A stretch of DNA of 64,000 bases from Anaerolineae bacterium (GTDB taxonomy: Bacteria; Chloroflexota; Anaerolineae; Promineifilales; Promineifilaceae). Positions 1-8,625 of the stretch are shown piece after piece; position 1 is the stretch's first letter; every line of letters starts with the position of its first letter. The stretch spans positions 336,534 through 400,533 of the forward strand of contig JAUIAP010000002.1 in assembly GCA_030425205.1 (NCBI GenBank). Direction: 5' to 3'. The notes beneath the pieces are model-generated. The model saw nothing but the letters and a program-made list of their open reading frames with translations, did no database searches and was not told where the DNA came from. Made by a program: the position numbers and the translations under genes.

Positions 1-181
1 TTGCGGCAAGCCGCTTCGCATAGACATCTTCAAGACCGAGCTGCCCTTCCATCGCGGCCTTTGTTAACCGCTCAATGTCGTCCTTTTTACCAGACGCTTC
101 CGCCAAAATGTCGATTCCCTCTATCGTGCTGAGGGTTGAATCACAATCAAAAAAAATATGGTCATACTGAGGCCAACGCAT
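1..181 (-). CDS. serB: Phosphoserine phosphatase-like HAD hydrolase (5' part only)
   Basis: Only the first 60 codons are in the window; the gene runs off the left edge. The N-terminus begins MRWPQYDHIFFDCDSTL, which carries HAD motif I (DxDxT, nucleophile Asp and acid/base Asp). It is followed by a segment of the type IEGIDILAEASG...AAMEGQL...YAKRL, matching the cap region of SerB-type phosphatases that dephosphorylate O-phosphoserine in serine synthesis. The start ATG is supported by AGGTGA about 8 bases upstream on the minus strand. Because motifs II-IV lie outside the window, the substrate is inferred from family resemblance only; another small HAD phosphatase is possible. Confidence 0.72.
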   Translation of the reverse strand, partial: MRWPQYDHIFFDCDSTLSTIEGIDILAEASGKKDDIERLTKAAMEGQLGLEDVYAKRLAA

Positions 182-197
182 ACATCACCTTTTGGTG

Positions 198-283
198 CGT
201 AGTTGCTAGTTGCTGATTGCTAGCAAATCATGTCCAAACAGACGTTTTCTTACTAGCCGCTAGCCACTATCAACTAGCCACTC
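198..283. repeat. Inverted tandem-heptad hairpin, copy A
   Basis: The left arm is a degenerate 7-base tandem (TAGTTGC TAGTTGC TGATTGC TAGCAAA) and the right arm is the complementary tandem (ACTAGCC GCTAGCC ACTATCA ACTAGCC ACT). The transcript could fold into a long imperfect stem. It lies directly upstream of the SerB-like gene. Four other sites in this window have the same architecture but different heptads. Confidence 0.7.
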
Positions 284-306
284 GCGCTTCCGCGCGTCAT
301 CAAATT

Positions 307-410
307 GTCAATTGCTTCTTGGGCGGCTTAACGTGGAAAATAGAAGTATAACGGTCAATTGCGCGGGGACATAGCGGATAAGAAAAAACTTACGTCAATT
401 GACGCAAGTT
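307..410. promoter_or_regulatory. Three GTCAATTG boxes, the last inside a palindrome
   Basis: The octamer GTCAATTG occurs at 307-314, 354-361 and 394-401. The third copy is the core of an almost perfect 24-base palindrome at 387-410. No gene lies here; the nearest start is that of the SerB-like gene at 181, reading away on the minus strand. Repeated boxes plus a palindrome suggest an operator region, but no convincing promoter could be aligned with them. Confidence 0.25.
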
Positions 411-569
411 TAACGAGATATTGGGTAGGGGCTATGCAACGCGCCATGATTTTGATGCAGCGTCGATAACCGACACATCTGTTTCACCTGTTGTAATACC
501 TCGTATCATGTGAGACGTGGGTTGTGGGTAAACTCGCTGCCTGCGGCGGCTCGTAAAATTTCTAAATGA

Positions 570-637
570 GTATTTTGTGGGCATTCGCCCACAAAATACC
601 CATAAAATGATTACCGCCGCACCGCAGGTGCGGCGGT
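570..637. terminator. Two adjacent strong hairpins downstream of leuC
   Basis: The first hairpin has a perfect 13-bp stem (570-582 with 587-599, loop ATTC). The second has a perfect 11-bp GC-rich stem (613-623 with 627-637, loop GCA). They lie in the 3' direction from leuC and its flanking gene remnant. No long T tract follows either, so termination is likely but not certain. Confidence 0.45.
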
Positions 638-740
638 CAAGGCATTAAAAGGCTGAGTATAGGCGAGAATCGAAGGTATTTTCGGCCGAAACTCGCATTA
701 CACTTACATTCGTTGGATCGGATGCCGCATCGCGCAGACC

Positions 741-872
741 CTATGGTATCCAACCTGCGGGAATTTCTCGGTAAGGCGCGACAAATATCTCATCTGTCCG
801 TAAATCGTAAAATGTCGTTTGTGCATCACGCTCCAGCACGCGATAGAGTGCAATCCAATGGCCATCGCGAAA
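741..872 (-). pseudogene. Remnant of a small gene between leuC and its terminators
   Basis: An open stretch of 43 codons ending in TAG reads like real protein: it contains HWIALYRVLERDAQTTFYDL and ends in REIPAGWIP. It has no usable start. The codon just before it is TGA, where the context (AR-stop-FRDGHW) would fit a mutated TGG Trp codon. A tandem-repeat hairpin (890-944) lies immediately upstream, where the 5' part should be. I read this as the 3' end of a gene truncated by the repeat. I do not recognise the family. The competing frame at 704-892 opens only within the repeat and looks less protein-like. Confidence 0.35.
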
Positions 873-889
873 TCATCTTGCGAGAAATG

Positions 890-944
890 CACCGCGGAGA
901 GCGCAAAGATCGCATCCTCTGCGCTCTCCGCGCCCTTTGCGGTG
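890..944. repeat. Inverted tandem 9-mer hairpin next to the leuC stop
   Basis: The plus strand reads CACCGCGGAGAGCGCAAAG at the left, with the complementary series (TCTGCGC, TCTCCGCG, CCCTTTGCGGTG) at the right. A perfect 13-bp core stem pairs 893-905 with 920-932. The arms are built of degenerate 9-base units related to GCAAAGGGC/GCGGAGAGC. It begins 11 bases beyond the leuC stop codon and may act as its terminator. Confidence 0.6.
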
Positions 945-955
945 AATCCCCCCTC

Positions 956-2185
956 CTACAAACGCGGATCAACAATCTCCCCCACCAACGCACTCGCCGC
1001 CGCTACCGCAGGCGAACTCAAAAATATTTGCGAAGTTGGATGCCCCATGCGCCCCTTAAAATTGCGATTCCCCGTACTCAAACAAACATCCCCTTCACCC
1101 AACGTCCCCATGTGCCGCCCCATGCACATCCCACAGCCCGGCGTTCCCAGCGTCGCCCCTGCCTCCAGCAAAATTTGCATCGTATCATCTGCCATCGCAC
1201 GCAGCAGTTCGGGACGCGATGCGGGGGTCACAACAAGCCGCGTCTGTGGCGCAATCTGCTTGCCTCGCAAAATATCGGCCGCCACCCGCATATCTTCATA
1301 CCGCCCATTCGTACACGTGCCTAAAAAGACGACATCGATCTTCTGACCCAAAACGTGCGACAAATCGACGACATCATCGACATTATGCGGCACCGCTATT
1401 TGCGGTTCCAGCTCGTCCAAATCGATCTCGATTGTTTGCGCATAGACTGCATCTGCGTCAACCGTTAACCAATCTGGCACGGCAAATCGCTCCGCAACCT
1501 CCCCATCTGGCGGAAAAATTCCCGCTTTGGCCCCCAACTCAATCGCCATGCTGCTAATCGTTTGCCGCTGATGGAGGGGCAGCCAATCCATCCCGTGATA
1601 CTCAACCGCCGCATAGGTTGCACCCCCGATCCCCATCTCGCGGCATAGCTTGAGCGCAAAATCTTTTGCATCAACCCCTTCATGAAAACGTCCACGTGTC
1701 AGCACTCGAATCGTCTCCGGCACGCGAAACCACGTCTTGCCCGTCGCCCAACAGAGCGCAATGTCGGTGCTGCCCATTCCCGTGCCAAACGCACCGACCG
1801 CCCCATAGCTCGTGCTGTGCGAATCGCTGCCGATGATGATGCGTCCCGGTCGTGCCAGCTTTTCCTCGACCAGCACCTGATGGCAAATGCCACGACCAAC
1901 TTCAAACAGGCGAATCCCCTGCTCGCGCGCAAATGCTCGAATCGCATTATGGCTGTTCGCCACCGCCACGTTGCTTGCTGGCGCAACGTGATCCATCACC
2001 AATACAATTTGGTCAGGGTCATGCACGCGCTCCGCGCCCAACTGCCGCTTGAGAATGTTGATCATGCCCGGCGTCAACGAATCGTGCCCCATCGCAACAT
2101 CGGGTTGCACGATAATGAGGTCATTCGGCCGAACAGCTTCCCCCACATTATTTGAAAGTATTTTTTCTGTCAGTGTTTGTGACAT
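956..2185 (-). CDS. leuC: 3-isopropylmalate dehydratase / homoaconitase large subunit
   Basis: The 409-residue length fits the LeuC/AksD-type large subunit of the aconitase superfamily, which isomerises 2-isopropylmalate to 3-isopropylmalate with a 4Fe-4S cluster. Visible family features are MGHDSLTP near the N-terminus, SDSHSTSYGAVGAFGTGMGSTD around residues 120-140, and the cluster ligands in LGTCTNGRYEDM and GCGMCMGRHMG toward the C-terminus. The swivelling small subunit (LeuD) is not adjacent, unlike in many leu operons, so homoaconitase or another relative cannot be excluded. No clear Shine-Dalgarno sequence precedes the ATG. Strong hairpins follow the stop codon. Confidence 0.88.
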   Translation of the reverse strand: MSQTLTEKILSNNVGEAVRPNDLIIVQPDVAMGHDSLTPGMINILKRQLGAERVHDPDQIVLVMDHVAPASNVAVANSHNAIRAFAREQGIRLFEVGRGICHQVLVEEKLARPGRIIIGSDSHSTSYGAVGAFGTGMGSTDIALCWATGKTWFRVPETIRVLTRGRFHEGVDAKDFALKLCREMGIGGATYAAVEYHGMDWLPLHQRQTISSMAIELGAKAGIFPPDGEVAERFAVPDWLTVDADAVYAQTIEIDLDELEPQIAVPHNVDDVVDLSHVLGQKIDVVFLGTCTNGRYEDMRVAADILRGKQIAPQTRLVVTPASRPELLRAMADDTMQILLEAGATLGTPGCGMCMGRHMGTLGEGDVCLSTGNRNFKGRMGHPTSQIFLSSPAVAAASALVGEIVDPRL

Positions 2186-2271
2186 AGTTATGGCTTGGGC
2201 GGGTTTAGTCGCGCATTGAGAACATTCCGTTGACTCATTCGATCTTGGCTCTTTTGGATTTCGTGGGGTTG

Positions 2272-2340
2272 TTTGTTATTGCGTGTTGCGTATTGCGTAA
2301 TGACCGCCGGGCACGCACCACGCACCACGCAATACGTGTT
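2272..2340. repeat. Inverted tandem-heptad hairpin, copy B
   Basis: The left arm is GTTATTGCGTGTTGCGTATT with period 7. After a short spacer (GACCGCCGG) comes the right arm, GCACGCACCACGCACCACGC followed by AATACG. It lies between divergent leuC and the M50 protease gene. It is open in the protease frame, which lengthens that ORF artificially at its 5' end with the run CVLRNDRRARTTHHAIR. Confidence 0.75.
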
Positions 2341-2520
2341 GATAACCCCTTGTTTCCTAAAGACCTCTGTGCAAGCATCGTTTCTTTCTTTCAGTTTTCA
2401 GCAAATATGCTGGCATTTTACATGTCAGAGTGTCCAGTGCAAAACTGTATTCAAACTATAGCTCCATCAATTTTAGTAGAATCAAATGTGCTCTTTATTG
2501 CAGAGGTGTACAGTTCAGGT

Positions 2521-3711
2521 ATGCAAATTATTGAACCGTTTATTCGTGGCTACCAATATGTGCTTGAAGGAAACCCGATTGCGCTGATTTTTACGCTGTT
2601 ATCGGCTTTCCAGCTATGGCGTGGTGTGAAGCAGGTCGGTGTTGTGCGACAGCGTTGGACAGAGTTTGTTGCCGACCCGCTAACCCGCTGGAAGCAACAT
2701 GCTGCTCGTGAGATGGCGTTTTACGTTGCCATCCCGATCAGTATTTTTCTCCATGAATTAGGTCATGCAATCGTCGTCTGGGTGTTGGGTGGGTCGGTTG
2801 TGGCATTTGGCTACTTTTTCTTTTGGGGCTTTGTGCTGCCCGATCGCACATTTTTACCCAATCAGGAGTGGGTACTTTCGACGGCGGGGACATGGGGGAA
2901 TTTGCTGTTTGCGGCCGTGGTATGGCTATGGCTGCGCGGCAATAAATCAGCCACGCTGCGCTACTTTGCCAAACAGACGCTTTCCTCACAAATCGTCTAT
3001 GCCCTCATCTACTATCCTATCTTTACAGGTGTGTTTGGCTTTGGCGATTGGCGCACCATCTATGATTTTTCGGCAACGCCACTCTTGTCAGGCACATGGG
3101 CCGTGTTACACGCGCTGATGTTGTTGGGATATTGGCTGTTGCAGCGGCGCGGCTGGTTTGACGAGTTGGCGTTTGTGGATGCGGAATCGGCCGAAAAATA
3201 CAACCAACTTGCCCAAGATGATTCACTTGAAGGTCGCTTGAAACGTATTCAAATTATGCTTGACGGGCGAGCGATCACCGATGGGCGCAGATTGGCGGTT
3301 GAAACGGCGCGTATGTTCCCACAATCGGCCGAAGCCCAACTGCTTACCGCCGTCTCTTTGAGCAACGGGGAAGAAGTCTCGCGCAACGCCGCACAACATG
3401 CCGAACGTGCGCTCGCGATGGGACTGCGCGAACCCGCATGGCAAGTTGTCGCCAACCATCTTGTTGGCAAATTTGCCAAACGTAGCGGCAAGGAGCAGGA
3501 AGCTTTGCACGCGCTTGAATCTGCCATTCGCATCGCCGAACGTGAAACGCCGCAACTCTCACAACTGCCCGCTTGTCTTTACGATTATGCGCTGTTGCTG
3601 CGTCAGATCGGGCGCAATGAGGAGGGCAAGGCGGCACTGGAGCGTGCGATCATGGCTTCTGGGGGGAAATCGGCCGAATTTTATCGTAGCGAAAGGGTGT
3701 TATTTGAATGA
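2521..3711 (+). CDS. M50-like membrane zinc metalloprotease with C-terminal TPR region
   Basis: A multi-pass membrane protein of 396 residues from the proposed start. HELGH at residues 78-82, inside a hydrophobic helix, is the HExxH zinc site of site-2-protease-type intramembrane peptidases. Further membrane segments follow to about residue 205. The C-terminal third is soluble, helical and rich in Ala (AERALAMG, ALESAIRIAERE, ALERAIMASGG), resembling TPR units. I chose the ATG at 2521 because the longer reading frame (open from 2230) passes through a heptad repeat and has no protein-like sequence there; 2408 is the alternative. Its stop overlaps the next start as ATGA, so the pair is probably co-translated. 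The substrate is unknown. Confidence 0.78.
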   Translation: MQIIEPFIRGYQYVLEGNPIALIFTLLSAFQLWRGVKQVGVVRQRWTEFVADPLTRWKQHAAREMAFYVAIPISIFLHELGHAIVVWVLGGSVVAFGYFFFWGFVLPDRTFLPNQEWVLSTAGTWGNLLFAAVVWLWLRGNKSATLRYFAKQTLSSQIVYALIYYPIFTGVFGFGDWRTIYDFSATPLLSGTWAVLHALMLLGYWLLQRRGWFDELAFVDAESAEKYNQLAQDDSLEGRLKRIQIMLDGRAITDGRRLAVETARMFPQSAEAQLLTAVSLSNGEEVSRNAAQHAERALAMGLREPAWQVVANHLVGKFAKRSGKEQEALHALESAIRIAERETPQLSQLPACLYDYALLLRQIGRNEEGKAALERAIMASGGKSAEFYRSERVLFE

Positions 3712-5270
3712 GAACGTTGCTATTAATTTTCCTGCTACTGCTTGCCAGCGGCTGTGCGCGCGAGCCTAGCCCGGTCACGGTGACAGTGGCTTCAACGACG
3801 GCCACACCGACCATTCAACCTGCGCTTCCGCAGCCAACGCTAACCGTGCGCGCGACACCGACCACCGCCATCATCCCGACGATTTCGCCCACACCATTGC
3901 CCGCGGAACAGGTTGCATTAGAGCAGGTGGTGACGGGTCTGAATAATCGCGATGATGCTGGTTTAACTGCGTTGGCAGCGGACCCATTTTTCTACGGCAT
4001 CTATGGGGTTGACATTATGACAGCGACGCTAGAAACGGGCTTGCCGTATGAAATATCTACCTATTTGGCCGATAGCTACAGGGTACGTGAACTGGCAATT
4101 TCGGCCGATCCCTTCGCCTTCCTGCCACCCCGCATCGATCTCGAAAGCCTGAACCCCACCACAAACCCAACGGAAGTTATCTACTTAAGCAACGGATGGG
4201 GAGACGAGCAAACGGGACAGGCGTTGCTCTATTTCACGCGCAGCGAGGACGAATTACGCTGGCAGGGGATCATTGTTTCGTTTAACAACTTTGCGACTGT
4301 GCCTAACTATCCCATTGGGGAACTATCGGCCGAACAGCAGGCTGTCTTAACGACCGAGCGCAACCGCCAGCAGCAACTCGAACAGCTAGACGCACAATTT
4401 CCCTATGATCCTGATGGCGCACCCCGCCCATTCTTTAGCGTTAACCCCAGTGGCACACTCGCTGTGGGGCAATATGGTGCGCCACTGGAAGACGGCTCTA
4501 CCCTCTCTCTCTACAACTTTGCGACGGATACCTATCAACCAATTGCGCTCCCTGAAACGGGTAACAGCGATTTCCCCGTTTGGCAAGCACGCTCTATTAG
4601 CGCAAACTGGCTCGATGATGAGCGCGTGTTGTTTGGGTATGTCGCTGATGCGAATGATGAGGGGCCAGTCGGCGGTCATCCCGCACTGCTCAATGTTACG
4701 ACGGAGGAGGCAACGAGCCTCGACGCAGAGAGTATGATGTTCTGGCGATCAAATGCGTCTGTGACAACCGATCAGGCGATGTTGTTCATTGCGGACGTGC
4801 AGCCGAGAATTTGGCGTGATGGCAATGTGACCATGCTTGAAACAGAAGGGTTCAATCTCACTGGGGTGATTTCGGCCGATGGCTCGCAAGTCGTCCTTGC
4901 AAAAAAGGTCAATGTCGATGCCAACTCAAATGGCGGTATCGCATGGGTCAGCCATGACCTGCAAACTGGGCAAGAAACCCAACTGCTTACCAGTGATGGC
5001 ACAATCGCGGCTGGATTTGGGGAGGCGTTTATCAATGCGTCAGGAAGTTGGGTGGCGATCGACGTGAACAGTGATCTTGCGGAGGAGTTAGGTGTTTGGG
5101 TCATTTCGGCCGATGGCACACAAAAAACCCATCTCGGCATTGGCACGCGCGCCCCGCTCTGGCTCGATCATACGACGATCATTTTCACCGCAATCGTCAA
5201 TGGAGCGCAACAAACGCACCTATTTGACGCCGCCACAGGGGAACGCTTCAGCGTCGCACCCTCGCAATAA
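3708..5270 (+). CDS. Lipoprotein with Thr/Pro-rich linker and propeller-like body
   Basis: The 520-residue protein begins with a lipoprotein signal ending in LLLLASGC, so Cys16 should be lipidated. Residues 20-65 are a Thr/Pro-rich linker (TATPTIQPALPQPTLTVRAT), typical of Chloroflexota lipoproteins. The body has repeated units such as ISADGSQVVLAKK and ISADGTQKTHLG, reminiscent of TolB-type beta-propeller blades. The start overlaps the stop of the M50 protease gene by 4 bases (ATGA). Co-translation suggests a functional partner or a substrate of that protease (inference). No enzymatic motif is visible. The copies of TCGGCCGAT inside it encode the recurrent Ser-Ala-Asp. Confidence 0.8.
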   Translation: MRTLLLIFLLLLASGCAREPSPVTVTVASTTATPTIQPALPQPTLTVRATPTTAIIPTISPTPLPAEQVALEQVVTGLNNRDDAGLTALAADPFFYGIYGVDIMTATLETGLPYEISTYLADSYRVRELAISADPFAFLPPRIDLESLNPTTNPTEVIYLSNGWGDEQTGQALLYFTRSEDELRWQGIIVSFNNFATVPNYPIGELSAEQQAVLTTERNRQQQLEQLDAQFPYDPDGAPRPFFSVNPSGTLAVGQYGAPLEDGSTLSLYNFATDTYQPIALPETGNSDFPVWQARSISANWLDDERVLFGYVADANDEGPVGGHPALLNVTTEEATSLDAESMMFWRSNASVTTDQAMLFIADVQPRIWRDGNVTMLETEGFNLTGVISADGSQVVLAKKVNVDANSNGGIAWVSHDLQTGQETQLLTSDGTIAAGFGEAFINASGSWVAIDVNSDLAEELGVWVISADGTQKTHLGIGTRAPLWLDHTTIIFTAIVNGAQQTHLFDAATGERFSVAPSQ

Positions 5271-5316
5271 TCTGTGATTTAGCAAATCATCGTACAGGTA
5301 TGTTTGCTGTTATATC

Positions 5317-6102
5317 CTATGCTGAGGCTCCCGCATAACTAACCAACCCGCGCCGCCAAAAGAGGCGTGCAACGATAAACAGTCCGACGGCGACCGCGAG
5401 GGCGAGGAGGGTATTGTTGGTGTCTAATCGGCCGATTAACCCCTGCGCTGGCACAGTCACCGCGAAGGCCACCGGCACAACAAACGTCAAGATGACGCGC
5501 AACCAGTTCGGATAGATTGTGACAGGCCAGCGACCTGCCACAAACAGCGCGTTGAAAATCTGAAAAATGTTGTCGGCCCGAATGATCCAAAAGGCCGTTG
5601 TCGCCAAAATAATCCAAAAGCTGTAGACGATAACGACCCCTGCCACCAACATGCCGGCAAACAGCAACCCATCCACGAAACGCACGTTGCCGCCTAACTG
5701 AAAAATCCCAACGCTAATCGTTGTGATTCCGAGCGCAATATCGATCAATTTCCACACCTCAACCCGCTGCACGCTCGACACAAATTGCGCGTCTACTGGT
5801 TTGAGCAATATAAAGTCAAAGTTCCCCGTGCGAATGTCCTGCGTAAATTTGCTGAGTGATGGGCTGATCAAAAAGCGCAGCAGTCCACCCAACAATAGAT
5901 GAACACCAACCAGCGCAACCAGCTCTGACGGCAACCATTCGGCTAACGCATCCGTATGCGAAAAGACGACGACCAATCCGCCCAGCGCGACGAGTAGCGA
6001 CAGCAGCGACTCAAAAATTTGGACAAAAAAGTTAGCACGATATTCAAGCTCGCCAAGAATGCCGAGCTTGAAGTAGAGAGAAAATAGGCGCAGATATGTC
6101 AT
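5317..6102 (-). CDS. ABC-2 type transporter permease (DUF990-like)
   Basis: A 261-residue hydrophobic protein with about six membrane segments. The region FLISPSLSKFTQDIRTGNFDFILLKPVDAQF is characteristic of the COG3694/DUF990 group of ABC-2 permeases, which work as paired permeases with one ATPase. Neither a partner permease nor an ATPase gene is adjacent here; the start lies 11 bases after the stop of lon, which is upstream on the same strand. Partners may lie elsewhere. The substrate is unknown. It is convergent with the lipoprotein gene ending at 5270. Confidence 0.82.
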   Translation of the reverse strand: MTYLRLFSLYFKLGILGELEYRANFFVQIFESLLSLLVALGGLVVVFSHTDALAEWLPSELVALVGVHLLLGGLLRFLISPSLSKFTQDIRTGNFDFILLKPVDAQFVSSVQRVEVWKLIDIALGITTISVGIFQLGGNVRFVDGLLFAGMLVAGVVIVYSFWIILATTAFWIIRADNIFQIFNALFVAGRWPVTIYPNWLRVILTFVVPVAFAVTVPAQGLIGRLDTNNTLLALAVAVGLFIVARLFWRRGLVSYAGASA

Positions 6103-6113
6103 GCGTTGTGCGA

Positions 6114-8522
6114 TTAAGCTCGCACAGGTCGTCCCGGATTTGCTGGTTTATCAGGAATGATCCCAAAACTGTCGTTCTCTTTTTGCAACAGTTCCCAGCC
6201 AAACGGCTTACCGATTGGTTCTAATAATGCCATCTCCAACACGTCATCGACGTGCGCAACGGGAACGAGTTTCAAATCGGCGCGCACCTGGTCGGGGAGT
6301 TCGGGAATGTCGCGGGCGTTGCCTTTGGGGAAGATCGCGGTTGAGATGCCAGCGCGCAGGGCGGCAATCGTCTTTGCCTTGAGACCGCCGATGGGCAACA
6401 CTTTGCCACGCAGCGTCACCTCGCCCGTCATCGCAATGTCGCGGCGCACGGGCCGATTGGTGAATGCTGAAATGATTGCCGTTGTGAGGGCGATACCAGC
6501 ACTAGGCCCATCTTTTGGTTGTGCGCCAGCGGGGACGTGGATATGGATGTTGACGCGGTCGAACAGGTGAGGGTTGATGTGATATTGGCGAGCGTTGGCG
6601 CGGGCATAGGTTAACGCCGTGTGTGCCGACTCCTTCATTACGTCGCCCAATGAACCCGTCAAGGAGAGTTTGCCACTGCCTTCGCTCAGGCGGACTTCAA
6701 TTGAAAGCGTGTCACTGCTCGGCCCGACGACTGCCAAACCTGTTACAACGCCCACCTCGCTCTCTTCCTCCGCAAGCCCATATTGAAAGCGTTCCATCCC
6801 CAAATGTTCTTCAACATCGTTGGGAGTGATGACAAATGGATCGGGTTCGCCACGGGCAATCCGCACGGCGACCTTGCGCACCATTGTGCCGATCTGTCGC
6901 TCAAATTGGCGCACGCCCGCTTCATAGGTGTAGTGGCGAATTAGTTTGCGTAGGGCGGCCTCTTCAAATTCAATGTCATAATCGGCTACGCCGTGATCGC
7001 GCAACTGCTTGGGCAACAGATATTGCTGCGCGATTTGCACCTTTTCATCTTCGATATATCCCGTCATCGTGATCGTTTCCATGCGGTCAAGGAGCGGGGC
7101 AGGAATCGTGCTGATCTCGTTGGAGGTGGTGATGAAGATGACTTGACTCAGGTCGAAGGGGAGTTCGAGATAGTGGTCGGTGAACTCGCTGTTTTGCTGT
7201 GGGTCGAGGACTTCAAGCAGGGCAGAGCTTGGATCACCACGCCAATCGCTGCCTACTTTGTCGATTTCATCTAAAACGATAACGGGGTTGCGTGTCTGCA
7301 CATCGCGCAAGGCGCGCAAGATGCGTCCGGGCAACGCGCCAATATAGGTTCGCCGATGGCCGCGAATTTCCGCTTCGTCGCGCACACCGCCTAGACTGAT
7401 TCGCGCCATTTCGCGCCCCATCGCACGGGCAACCGACTGGGCGATACTCGTCTTGCCGACACCGGGAGGGCCGTTTAGATTGATGATCGCGCCGCGCATG
7501 TTGGAACCAGCCAGCTTGCGAACGGCGACATACTCGACAATGCGATCTTTAACATCGAGCAGGCCATAGTGATCTTCATCCAGCACGGTGCGGACGTGAT
7601 CCACATCGAGATTGTCTTCAGATAGTTTGCTCCATGGGAGTTCGATCAGCCATTCGAGATAGGTGCGGATGATGGCAGAATCGGCCGATTGTTCCCCCTG
7701 CCGCTCCAACCGCTCTGTCTCCTTCAATGCGCGCTTCTGCACCTGTTCTGGCATTTCGGCATCCAAAATTTTACGCCGCATTTCATCCAAAACAGTTTCC
7801 GAGTCGTCGCCCAGCTCTTTGCGAATCACCTTCATCTGCTCGCGCAACAGATAGTCGCGCTGTGCCTTCTCCGCGCTGTCACGGGCATCGCTCTGGATTT
7901 GTGTGCGAATTTCGGCAATCTCAAGCTCTTGTTCCAAATAGCGCACCACGTGCGTCAGCCGATCTTCGCCATCTACCTTTTTGAGCAGCTCAATTTCCAA
8001 ATCGAGCGGCATGTTGAGCAACCCCGCCATGTAGTCAGCCAGTCGGCCCGCCGTCGGTTTGGCGCGCAGATTGGCAAGCACCTGTCGGTTGACCTCACCC
8101 AGCATGTGGGCATACTCTTCGAGCAGCGCAATCGAATGCGCCATCAGCTTTGTCGGCCGTCCATCACTCGCCTCGCCCATCTCCACGTAGCGCGTCACTA
8201 AATAGGGCAGCTCTTTGACAACGCCCGTTAGACGCACACGCCGCTTCAACTCAACCAACATCTGCACCCCTTCTTGGGGCGCACGCATCAGATCGCGCAC
8301 CGTGGCCAAAATGCCAACTGGCGCGAGGTCTTCCGTTTTTGGATTTTCTATTTCGGGGTCAAATTGAACGAGAATCAGAATATCACTGTTGTGGTCGTAG
8401 GCGGCTTGTGCGGCTTTGAGCGACCGTTTTCGGCCGATTGAAATCGTCGTCACCCCACCGGGAAAAACGGCTCCACCTCTTAATGGTACGGCTGGGACAG
8501 TTCGGCTGGCATTCGTATTCAC
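6114..8522 (-). CDS. lon: ATP-dependent protease LonA
   Basis: The 802 residues have the full LonA layout: N-terminal substrate-binding domain (PAVPLRGGAVFPGGVTTISI...), coiled helical region, AAA+ module with Walker A GPPGVGKTS near residue 360 and Walker B VIVLDEIDKV, and the C-terminal serine protease. The catalytic dyad is visible as DGPSAGIALTTA (Ser, about residue 675) and GGLKAKTIAALRAG (Lys, about residue 720). The start is GTG with GGGAG about 10 bases upstream; no better ATG exists in frame. It degrades misfolded and regulatory proteins in the cytoplasm. The ABC-2 permease gene follows after 11 bases, probably in the same transcript. Confidence 0.97.
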   Translation of the reverse strand: MNTNASRTVPAVPLRGGAVFPGGVTTISIGRKRSLKAAQAAYDHNSDILILVQFDPEIENPKTEDLAPVGILATVRDLMRAPQEGVQMLVELKRRVRLTGVVKELPYLVTRYVEMGEASDGRPTKLMAHSIALLEEYAHMLGEVNRQVLANLRAKPTAGRLADYMAGLLNMPLDLEIELLKKVDGEDRLTHVVRYLEQELEIAEIRTQIQSDARDSAEKAQRDYLLREQMKVIRKELGDDSETVLDEMRRKILDAEMPEQVQKRALKETERLERQGEQSADSAIIRTYLEWLIELPWSKLSEDNLDVDHVRTVLDEDHYGLLDVKDRIVEYVAVRKLAGSNMRGAIINLNGPPGVGKTSIAQSVARAMGREMARISLGGVRDEAEIRGHRRTYIGALPGRILRALRDVQTRNPVIVLDEIDKVGSDWRGDPSSALLEVLDPQQNSEFTDHYLELPFDLSQVIFITTSNEISTIPAPLLDRMETITMTGYIEDEKVQIAQQYLLPKQLRDHGVADYDIEFEEAALRKLIRHYTYEAGVRQFERQIGTMVRKVAVRIARGEPDPFVITPNDVEEHLGMERFQYGLAEEESEVGVVTGLAVVGPSSDTLSIEVRLSEGSGKLSLTGSLGDVMKESAHTALTYARANARQYHINPHLFDRVNIHIHVPAGAQPKDGPSAGIALTTAIISAFTNRPVRRDIAMTGEVTLRGKVLPIGGLKAKTIAALRAGISTAIFPKGNARDIPELPDQVRADLKLVPVAHVDDVLEMALLEPIGKPFGWELLQKENDSFGIIPDKPANPGRPVRA

Positions 8523-8625
8523 GGGTTAATTACTCCCTATAATCTCTTCATTCAAACAAAGGGCAATGATACCTTTCATTGTGCTTGTCAACAATGCTCT
8601 TTCAGGTGTTTAAACTAATTTCCCA

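Noticed and set aside
704..892. 62-codon minus ORF downstream of leuC
   Set aside because: Its start lies in the repeat hairpin. The alternative frame at 741-872 reads much more like protein, so I treat this one as a shadow.
713..1346. Plus-strand ORFs of 175-203 codons opposite leuC
   Set aside because: They are antisense to a clear aconitase-family gene, Arg/Pro/His-rich and without any domain character: shadow frames.
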